Assembly (NCBI GenBank): GCA_002316835.1
Contig: DCEG01000039.1
Coordinates: forward strand, 1,391 to 25,743
DNA from: Bacteroidales bacterium UBA1035
GTDB taxonomy: Bacteria > Bacteroidota > Bacteroidia > Bacteroidales > Dysgonomonadaceae
Length of the DNA: 24,353 nucleotides
Direction of reading: 5' to 3'
The position numbers and the translations under genes were made by a program. Below, piece after piece: positions 6,256 to 13,318 of this stretch; position 1 is the first letter of the stretch, and every line of letters starts with the position of its first letter. The notes under the pieces are model-generated. The model was not told where the DNA came from. It did no database searches and worked only from the letters and a program-made list of their open reading frames with translations.

Positions 6256-8169
6256 TTACGGCGCAAAAGTAGAATACATCTTGAAACTATTTGCCGGAAC
6301 CGAAATATCCATTGTTGAGGATGTAACGTTCAGTGTTTCCGTTGCATTCATGTAATTGTGCCACGTTCCTGTTTTCGGGAAAGTGGTGGTAGCATTAATA
6401 GCAACATTCGTGAAATTACCAATCACAACAATCTGCTTACTGTTTCCAAAAGATGAAAGTGTGAGGAAGCGACCATTGTCCCAAAACGATTCTGTTACTT
6501 TCCAGTCGAGTGTAGCGGTGGAGTTAAATAATTCGGAGTGTGTGAAACGCAACCCGATGAGTTTGGCGTAGGCATCGTGTAACGCTTTGCGTTCAGGCAC
6601 ATCAAGATATTCCCAGCGAATGGGTTTTTTACCCGTTCTGCCGTTATAATCGATATTTACATCATAACCCATTTCGCCGAATTGCCACAGCATTTTAGGT
6701 CCGGGAACGGTAAGGAAAAATGCGGCGTTTGTGGATAGCTGTTTCATTTGGCGGGAAATATCACCTTTTATCAAATCGACTCCCCAGGTTATTTGTTTGT
6801 ATGGAAGTCGCTCTTCATCGTGACTTTCCATATAACTTACCAGACTGTTTGCCGGCCGCGAAGCCGTACCGTAATAGGTCGGGGAGAGATCAGAATTGTC
6901 GGTTTTATAACCCATTGCCGTTTGTCCGTATTGCCAGTTTACATTTCTCCAAACCATCATCCCGGCATTGGCCAGTTCGGTTTCTTCGCGATCATCGGCG
7001 AAATGTTCCATAATCACCAATGCGTCGGGCTTAACGTTTTTGATTGTTGAGTTATAATCTTTCAAAATGGCAATACGCGAAGCATCGTAATTGCTTGCTG
7101 TTGCTTCTGAGCTGTTACGTTGCGTGAATCCTTTTGATAAATCGAAACGAAAACCATCGATGTTGTATTCTTTAAGTAAAAACTCCAGATTTCGCTTTAC
7201 GAATTTTCTTACTAAAGGTGATTCGTGGTTGAAATCGTGAAAAACAGAGTAGGGATGAGGAGCATCCACATTAAAGTAAGGATTGTTTGTTGAGGTTTTG
7301 TTACTTTTTGAATCCCACCACATTTTAGCAAAAGGATTAGCTCCGGTGGCGTGGTTATATACCACATCGAAAATTACCGCCATTCCGCGTTTGTGGCACT
7401 CATCAATGAATTGTTTGTACATCTTGTCCGTTCCGTATGCTTTGTCCATCGCGAAAAAGAACGCGGGATTGTAACCCCAACTGTCGTTGCCGTCGAATTC
7501 CTGCACGGGCATCAACTCAATAGCGTTTACACCAAGCGATTTCAGGTAATCCAATTTCTCCAAAGCGCCGTTAATGTTTCCTTGTTCAGTAAAATCGCGG
7601 AAAAGCATTTCGTAAATAACCAGATTGTCGGTTGCCGGTGTTTTAAAGTTCGAAACTTGCCATGTATAAGTTTCGGGTTGGGTTTTAAAAACCGCTACAA
7701 TGCCGTTTCCTTTTGCAGGATAGGTTTTATTGTCGGGATACGTACTTGGAGAGATGAACGGATCGTTGTGAGGATCAAGTATTTTACGTGAATACGGGTC
7801 TGCAACGTAAACTTTTTCTCCGGTTTTCTTCTCCAGATAATATTGAAAAGCATACTCTTTTGTTGCATCGAGTCCCTGAATAGTTAGCCACCAGCAACCT
7901 GATGTATCATCTCTTTTCATCTGAGATTTTTCATCATTAGTTGCTTCCCAGTTGTTGAAATCACCTACTACATAAGCAGCATCGTAGCTAACTCCGTTTT
8001 TGTCTTTGTCATACAAAACGAAGGTTACGGTAGAACTATTCGCAATATTGATACCTTCTTTTACATTTGCCGGTAATGGTGCATTCTGGATTGGTTCCGG
8101 TTTTGGAATATCATCTTTACAGGAAATAGCGAAAAGGATAAGAAAGAGAAAAAGGATGTTTTTTTTCAT
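6256..8169 (-). CDS. Surface alpha-amylase family lipoprotein (GH13, SusG-like)
   Basis: A 637-aa starch-degrading lipoprotein, expected to make the first cuts at the cell surface. The signal peptide ends in a lipobox AISC with Cys17, followed by Lys-Asp-Asp, which fits the K(D/E)2 surface-export signal described for Bacteroidota lipoproteins. Residues about 45-165 form an N-terminal beta domain with AYVVGDFNNW (65-74), like CBM48/isoamylase N-domains. The GH13 barrel follows: FDVVYNH (267-273), nucleophile D343 in FRFDLSKG, acid/base E388 in IMEHF and H450-D451 in MESHDEERL, then a C-terminal beta domain. All three catalytic acids are present. It is the last gene of the sus locus, with a terminator after it. 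Whether it prefers starch, pullulan or maltodextrins cannot be told. Confidence 0.9.
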   Translation of the reverse strand: MKKNILFLFLILFAISCKDDIPKPEPIQNAPLPANVKEGINIANSSTVTFVLYDKDKNGVSYDAAYVVGDFNNWEATNDEKSQMKRDDTSGCWWLTIQGLDATKEYAFQYYLEKKTGEKVYVADPYSRKILDPHNDPFISPSTYPDNKTYPAKGNGIVAVFKTQPETYTWQVSNFKTPATDNLVIYEMLFRDFTEQGNINGALEKLDYLKSLGVNAIELMPVQEFDGNDSWGYNPAFFFAMDKAYGTDKMYKQFIDECHKRGMAVIFDVVYNHATGANPFAKMWWDSKSNKTSTNNPYFNVDAPHPYSVFHDFNHESPLVRKFVKRNLEFLLKEYNIDGFRFDLSKGFTQRNSSEATASNYDASRIAILKDYNSTIKNVKPDALVIMEHFADDREETELANAGMMVWRNVNWQYGQTAMGYKTDNSDLSPTYYGTASRPANSLVSYMESHDEERLPYKQITWGVDLIKGDISRQMKQLSTNAAFFLTVPGPKMLWQFGEMGYDVNIDYNGRTGKKPIRWEYLDVPERKALHDAYAKLIGLRFTHSELFNSTATLDWKVTESFWDNGRFLTLSSFGNSKQIVVIGNFTNVAINATTTFPKTGTWHNYMNATETLNVTSSTMDISVPANSFKMYSTFAP

Positions 8170-8187
8170 TTTGTTTGTGATTATTTC

Positions 8188-8325
8188 ATAACCCCTCCCC
8201 GCTTTGCGGTACTCCCCTTAGCTTAAGGGGAGAGTTCTGGGTTATGTGATATTTCAAGTAGCTGAAAATTTGACCTGCGCAACTGTCCCCTTTGACAAAG
8301 GGGACGAGCGAAGCGGAGGGGTTAT
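8188..8325. repeat. Composite GC-rich inverted-repeat element (MITE/BIME-like)
   Basis: An approximately 138-bp intergenic element bounded by perfect 11-bp inverted ends ATAACCCCTCC (8188-8198) and GGAGGGGTTAT (8315-8325). Each half carries its own 9-bp, 3-nt-loop hairpin: CTCCCCTTA/TAAGGGGAG (8212-8232) and GTCCCCTTT/AAAGGGGAC (8285-8305). The two halves are diverged inverted copies. A 7-bp direct repeat TTATTTC occurs at 8181-8187 and 8322-8328 and could be a target-site duplication, although the right copy overlaps the inverted end. No ORF is inside. I recall similar CCCCTCCGCTTCGC-type intergenic repeats in other Bacteroidota; that is memory, not a search. Confidence 0.75.
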
Positions 8326-8335
8326 TTCTTGAAAG

Positions 8336-10168
8336 TTACTCCAAAATAAATACTTCTTTTGGACTTAATTGCAACGTATTACCTAACGAAATTGTTTTTC
8401 CCGAAATCACGTCTTTGCCGCCCGATTTGCCTTTTATAGACTCCGCGTAACGGTCGAGGTTTATTTCCACATCGTTGGAGGATCCGTTCATAAAAACCAA
8501 TACGTTTTTGCCGTCGAGATAGCGTTCATAAACATAGACGCCTTTTTGCAACACGTAGTGTTTCATTTTGCCGTTGGCGATAACGTCGTTTCCACGGCGC
8601 CATTTGAGCAGTTTGCTCAGGTAATCGAACGCTTCGTTTTGGATATCGTCGCGACCTTCTCGCGAAAAATGATTGGTTTTGTCACCGGGCCAGCCGCCGG
8701 GAACATCGAGGCGGATATCGCCATCGCTTTTGCTCTTGTTTCCATGCATCAGCAATTCGGTTCCGTAATAAATTTGCGGCGTTCCGGGCATAGTGAGCAG
8801 GAAAGTGATTCCCTGTTTCCATCCCGAGAGATCGGTAGGATATTCCTTCAGAAAACGGTCGGTATCGTGGTTGTCTAAGAAACGCAACACGTTGTAGATA
8901 TCGGGATAGATGTAATCGTACGTCATATGGTCGTAAATGCCGTGCAGTCCGCCGTTCCATTCGGTTGTTTCTTCTGAAAATGCCGAGTGCGACAAGCCCA
9001 TAAACCGAAAATCCATAACCGATTTCAGTTGCGTATCTTTTCGGTTGTTCAGTTTGCTGTGGCGCTGCCAGAATGCCGTCCCGATGGGGTTATTTAACCA
9101 CGCTTCACCCACGATATTGTATTTCGGGTACTCTTTTTCAACGGCTTCCACCCAATCTATCATCATATCGTAATCGGCATACGGATAGGTATCCTGACGG
9201 ATTCCGTCCACACCCGAATATTCAATCCACCAGATGCTGTTTTGAATAAGGTATTTTGCAACGTGGCGGTTTTTTTGATTCAAGTCGGGCATTGTAGGCA
9301 CAAACCAGCCATCTACCATTTTACTTTTATCGTATTCCGATGCGTAATTATCGAAATACATTTCCTTCATATGTGATGTTTGTACATACTCACCCATATT
9401 ATTGAACCAATCTTTTGACGGAATATCTTTCACCCACGCATGATCGCTTCCGCAATGGTTGAAAATCATATCCATCACCACTTTCATATTTCTGGCGTGT
9501 GCGTCGGCGATAAGATTTTTGTATTCTTCGTTGGTGCCGAAACGCGGATCGACCTTGTAATAATCGGTGGTTGCGTAACCGTGATACGAACCGCCTTCCA
9601 TATCGTTTTCCAGCACGGGATTGAGCCAGATGGCCGTAACCCCCAAATCGGAAAGATAATCCAGCCGGTCGGAAATTCCTTTCAAGTCGCCACCGTGTCG
9701 GGCGTTCGGGTCGTTCCTGTCCACTTTGTAGGGCATCCGCATCTCAATTTGGTCGTTCGATGGGTCTCCGTTCGCAAATCGGTCGGGCATAATCAGGTAC
9801 AGCACGTCCGATGAATTGAAACTCTCGATATTCAACCGTTTTGGGTCGCGTTGTTTCAGTTCGTAATTGTATGTGATTTTCTTTTTCCCGTTTGTGAAAA
9901 CGATTTCGAATTTTCCCGGCTCGGCGTTCGAAATATCGAGATACAAAATCTGATAATTCGGGCTTTCCAATGTAACAGCTTCTTTCAGATATACATCTTT
10001 TGCCGAGACGGCTGCTTTGTACGATGCAATATCTTTGCCCGAAACCATCAGTTGTATTTCCGGTTCTTGCATGCCGCTCCACCAGAAGGCGGGATCAACG
10101 TTTATCTGTTGTGCGCTAATCGCAAGCGAAAGAAATGAAATAAGAAAAAGGATTGTTATTTTTTTCAT
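8336..10168 (-). CDS. susA: Periplasmic GH13 neopullulanase/alpha-amylase (SusA-like)
   Basis: A 610-aa periplasmic GH13 enzyme that hydrolyses imported maltooligosaccharides. A type I signal peptide (residues 1-19, cleavage near AISA-QQ) replaces the lipobox of its neighbour. Residues about 22-105 form the N-terminal beta domain of cyclomaltodextrinase/neopullulanase-type enzymes. The barrel holds DMIFNH (233-238), nucleophile D326 in DGIRQDTYPY, acid/base E355 in VGEAW, and H434-D435 in FLDNHDTDR; a small beta domain closes the protein. Length and layout match B. thetaiotaomicron SusA (about 617 aa). It sits between the SusE/F-like and SusG-like genes with no promoter of its own that I can see, and a terminator-like hairpin lies just ahead of its start. 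Confidence 0.92.
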   Translation of the reverse strand: MKKITILFLISFLSLAISAQQINVDPAFWWSGMQEPEIQLMVSGKDIASYKAAVSAKDVYLKEAVTLESPNYQILYLDISNAEPGKFEIVFTNGKKKITYNYELKQRDPKRLNIESFNSSDVLYLIMPDRFANGDPSNDQIEMRMPYKVDRNDPNARHGGDLKGISDRLDYLSDLGVTAIWLNPVLENDMEGGSYHGYATTDYYKVDPRFGTNEEYKNLIADAHARNMKVVMDMIFNHCGSDHAWVKDIPSKDWFNNMGEYVQTSHMKEMYFDNYASEYDKSKMVDGWFVPTMPDLNQKNRHVAKYLIQNSIWWIEYSGVDGIRQDTYPYADYDMMIDWVEAVEKEYPKYNIVGEAWLNNPIGTAFWQRHSKLNNRKDTQLKSVMDFRFMGLSHSAFSEETTEWNGGLHGIYDHMTYDYIYPDIYNVLRFLDNHDTDRFLKEYPTDLSGWKQGITFLLTMPGTPQIYYGTELLMHGNKSKSDGDIRLDVPGGWPGDKTNHFSREGRDDIQNEAFDYLSKLLKWRRGNDVIANGKMKHYVLQKGVYVYERYLDGKNVLVFMNGSSNDVEINLDRYAESIKGKSGGKDVISGKTISLGNTLQLSPKEVFILE

Positions 10169-10182
10169 TTGAAAGAAAAGAC

Positions 10183-10224
10183 AAAAAAGTCTGAAGCTTT
10201 CTTGAAGATAGCCCCAGACTTTTT
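10183..10224 (-). terminator. Terminator-like hairpin inside the sus locus
   Basis: Minus-strand hairpin with perfect 10-bp arms AAAAAGTCTG / CAGACTTTTT (10215-10224 and 10184-10193), extendable by about five pairs including two G-U, and followed by six T residues. It starts 15 bp beyond the stop of the SusE/F-like gene and ends about 15 bp before the start of the SusA-like gene. No promoter is visible in between, so it probably lets part of the transcript through. Confidence 0.7.
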
Positions 10225-10239
10225 AATAATTAGTTTCTA

Positions 10240-11679
10240 TTACTTAATTGAACCTGTGTTGTCATCAAAATGTAGAGTTACTTTCTGACCTGCAGTTGCG
10301 GGAACAGCTGCCTGATCGCCTCCATCGTTTCTGTACTCGATTGTAGTGCCGAATACATTGAATTCAGAATGCCACCAATCGGCAATCCAGGCATGAGAAA
10401 CATACATTCTTACGTTTCCATTTGCAACAAGTGCAGGTGATGTAAGTGTTTTAGCTGTTTTGTCTTCAACAAACAGATTAGTTGCTTTATCTTTATCCCA
10501 TCCACCAAATGTATCACCCATTCCATATACTTTGGCAGGGGTAACAGATAGTTTAGTTGTGTTATCACGTAAATCTAACACAACTGTGTACATTCCTGAG
10601 GTTGCAATAGACATATTTCCACCACTTTCAGTTACCGTAACACCGTTTGCATCAAATTCATTCACTTCCGCAAAACCTAAATTAGGATTTGCCCATTTCG
10701 CATTCGATACTTTAAATCCTTTTCCGGCTTCTATATAAAGAATTTTCCAATACACCCCTACGGTGCCTCCGGCTAATTTGTGCATTTCGGCAGCAGCTTT
10801 TGTTCCGGGTTCATCCCAATCATACACTGTAGCATTACCTACTAAATACATTTTTTCGGGATATTTGGGCGGAACAACAGCTTCGCCAATGATGTCGAAT
10901 GTAGCGTTGTATGCCCGTGTACGCAAGTCGTATTGAATGGTGAATTCAAATTCACCTCCAACTTCTGTAGTAAAGTCGGGGCCACCGGGCTTTACCTGGC
11001 TCATTGCATTTTCGATAAGCGGGGCTTGCGATGTACCGAAGTTGCCTAAGTCGGTAAATATTTTGGCAACTCCGCCTTCTTTGTTTATTTCTTGTCCCCA
11101 GCCTCCACTGTATCTGAATTTATAACCTCCGGGAGTTATATTGACTTTGCCTTTCCAGGAAATGGTCAATCTGTCGTCGAAAGAGGGAGCGCTTAATGGC
11201 GTTTCACCATCCCATCCTTTGGGCGTGGCAGCTCCAATTACACCATAATTTACAGGCAGAATATTTATTTCCTTTAAAGCTGTATTTACGATAACAAAAT
11301 AGAAACCGTCTTTTTCAACTTTTAAAGGAGTTGCGTCCTGTGTAAGTGTATAGACCGAAATGTTATCAGCTTTTTTTACTTCACCTCCGTTACCGTATTT
11401 TACGACTTGATTTAAATCGGTTGCAATAGAAATTGTGAAATCTCCGCTTGACTTTAACCAGGTATAAATCCCCACCAACTCTGGCAACTCTTTCACATCA
11501 CCGTCCAAAGGTATTGCTTTTAATGAAGATGCGGGAGCCTCTCCGCTGTATACAGTAGCAGCACCGGTAATATACACTCCTTGTTGAATGTCTTCAACAA
11601 TTGTCCAATTTTCATTGTCGCTACAATTCGCTAAAAATGGTAACAACAAGAATAATAGATATTTATATAAATGTTTCAT
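10240..11679 (-). CDS. SusE/SusF-like outer-membrane starch-binding lipoprotein
   Basis: A 479-aa lipoprotein, expected on the cell surface, holding starch near the SusCD transporter. The signal peptide ends in LANC with Cys19 followed by Ser-Asp-Asn-Glu, an acidic tail typical of surface-exported Bacteroidota lipoproteins. After an N-terminal domain come several beta-sandwich modules: VIGAATPKGWDGETPLS (from about 146), MYLVGNATVYDWDEPG (about 277) and VYGMGDTFGGWDKDKA (about 385). Each has the glycine-tryptophan start of SusE/SusF starch-binding domains, and aromatics such as HAWIADWWHSEF may form a binding platform. One gene stands where B. thetaiotaomicron has separate susE and susF. It is 15 bp after susD. 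Confidence 0.85.
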   Translation of the reverse strand: MKHLYKYLLFLLLPFLANCSDNENWTIVEDIQQGVYITGAATVYSGEAPASSLKAIPLDGDVKELPELVGIYTWLKSSGDFTISIATDLNQVVKYGNGGEVKKADNISVYTLTQDATPLKVEKDGFYFVIVNTALKEINILPVNYGVIGAATPKGWDGETPLSAPSFDDRLTISWKGKVNITPGGYKFRYSGGWGQEINKEGGVAKIFTDLGNFGTSQAPLIENAMSQVKPGGPDFTTEVGGEFEFTIQYDLRTRAYNATFDIIGEAVVPPKYPEKMYLVGNATVYDWDEPGTKAAAEMHKLAGGTVGVYWKILYIEAGKGFKVSNAKWANPNLGFAEVNEFDANGVTVTESGGNMSIATSGMYTVVLDLRDNTTKLSVTPAKVYGMGDTFGGWDKDKATNLFVEDKTAKTLTSPALVANGNVRMYVSHAWIADWWHSEFNVFGTTIEYRNDGGDQAAVPATAGQKVTLHFDDNTGSIK

Positions 11680-11694
11680 TTCTGTTTAATTTAA

Positions 11695-13305
11695 TTAATT
11701 GGTATATCCGGGGTTTTGAGTTAAGTTAGTATTCAACGATAATACGTCTACCGGAATTGGGAACACTGTTCTGAAAGGTGCAGAAACAGGTCTGTCGGAA
11801 ATAGGTTGGTGGAATTTACCGAATCTAACCAAATCCTGACGTCTGAGTCCTTCCCATGCAAATTCGAGTAAACGTTCGTCCAACAAATTGTCGAGTGTAG
11901 CGGTTCTGGCGGTTGCACCGGCTCTTCCTCTCACCTCCTGCAATTCAGCATCGCCATTTTGACCTGATCTTACCAATGCTTCCGATTTCATAAGTAATAC
12001 GTCGGCATAGCGGAACAATACCCAGTCGTTGTGAACAAGTTGTCCACCAGCTTGTGCAGTAAGATCAAATTCATATTTTGCTAATCTGGCACCGGCAGTT
12101 TTTTCGTTTGTACTACCTGAAACATCAAGAGCGATAGCATCGGGTTTGTATTCCAGTTCATTATCACCGTCCATTACCGGATTGCCATCAGGACCATATA
12201 CTTTTCCTAAGAAATACGTTTTTTCCATACGTGGGTCAACGCTACCTTTTCTAAAAATAGCCAACGCTTCTTTGGTTGCAGATGCACCGTTCCACCCTTC
12301 TTGTGAGTAGGCTTTTGCATGAGCATAGTGTCTTGAACGAACAAGATACATATTTCGTGCTGAGTAGAGAACGGGATCCATTGGGATAACGAAAATGTTT
12401 TCTTTGGAGCTTTCGTTGGTTACGCTGAAGTTTTTAGAAAAATCGGCTTCTAACGCATAGCCCAAATCTGTTATAGAGTCACAATAAGCAATAGTTGCTT
12501 CCCAAGGAGTTTTGTTGGTCCCACCAACAGAGAATGTTGCTGTTCCGTTTGGAATTCCGTTGTTATCCGTCCAGTTATCATCTGCATAAACCTGAGCATT
12601 TAAAGCAAGTTTTGCCATCAGATAAAAAGCTACCGGACGAGTCATTCTTCCGTAATATTCTCCTAAGTTTGAGCTGTTTGCAGTTGAAAGATAGGGTATT
12701 GATTCTTCCAGTTCTTTCTTCACAAACGCAAAAACTTCGGAACGATTAGATTGCTTCACATCGGCAATTTTTGCTGTTGCTGTTTCAACAATAGGAACAC
12801 GTGCATATAAGTCCATCAAATAGTAATAATACATTGCGCGAATGGCTCTTACTTCTGCTTTGTAAACAGGAAGATATGGATTATCGGGAGTTTCTTCAAT
12901 TAATGAGTTCAGTTTATCGAGAGATTGATTGGTTCTTCCGATTACTCTGTACAAATAGTCCCAACTGCCTTTTACGACAGAATTGTCTGTTTTCCAGTTG
13001 TGTTTAAAAATATCCTGCCATAAACCACCATCGAACCAGTCTCCACCACGTGTAGGCAACATAGCCTCATCTGATGTGAATGTATTAAGGTCATAAAGTC
13101 CTCTATCCGGTCCTGCCAAACCCTGACTTCCTCCCGATCCGCCAATTTCAGTATAGAGATTGGCTACGGTGTTAAGGTAGATTAATACAGGACTTTTGAA
13201 TGCTTCGCTCTCGGGCATTTGATCTGCCGGATTCTCATCCAGATTACAGCTGAAAAGAATAAATGCAAACGAGAGTATAAAACTGTATAATATTTTATTT
13301 TTCAT
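11695..13305 (-). CDS. susD: SusD-like starch-binding lipoprotein (RagB/SusD family)
   Basis: A 536-aa lid of the SusC transporter at the outer-membrane surface. The lipobox is LFSC with Cys20, followed by NLDENP. The helical TPR core runs through the N-terminal half (including AEVRAIRAMYYYYLMDLYARVPIV), and the family C-terminus is present: LLDERLLEFAWEGLRRQDLV and a final FPIP...LTQNPGY, the standard SusD ending. Start: GGAG nine bases ahead of the ATG. It lies 13 bp after susC and 15 bp before the SusE/F-like gene, so the three are surely co-transcribed. Starch as ligand is inferred from the two neighbouring GH13 genes. Confidence 0.95.
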   Translation of the reverse strand: MKNKILYSFILSFAFILFSCNLDENPADQMPESEAFKSPVLIYLNTVANLYTEIGGSGGSQGLAGPDRGLYDLNTFTSDEAMLPTRGGDWFDGGLWQDIFKHNWKTDNSVVKGSWDYLYRVIGRTNQSLDKLNSLIEETPDNPYLPVYKAEVRAIRAMYYYYLMDLYARVPIVETATAKIADVKQSNRSEVFAFVKKELEESIPYLSTANSSNLGEYYGRMTRPVAFYLMAKLALNAQVYADDNWTDNNGIPNGTATFSVGGTNKTPWEATIAYCDSITDLGYALEADFSKNFSVTNESSKENIFVIPMDPVLYSARNMYLVRSRHYAHAKAYSQEGWNGASATKEALAIFRKGSVDPRMEKTYFLGKVYGPDGNPVMDGDNELEYKPDAIALDVSGSTNEKTAGARLAKYEFDLTAQAGGQLVHNDWVLFRYADVLLMKSEALVRSGQNGDAELQEVRGRAGATARTATLDNLLDERLLEFAWEGLRRQDLVRFGKFHQPISDRPVSAPFRTVFPIPVDVLSLNTNLTQNPGYTN

Positions 13306-13318
13306 AATTTTATCTCCA

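Noticed and set aside
7351..7791. 146-codon plus-strand open frame opposite the SusG-like gene
   Set aside because: It lies entirely antisense to a GH13 gene with intact catalytic motifs, has no recognisable domain and no initiation signal; it is a shadow of the coding strand.
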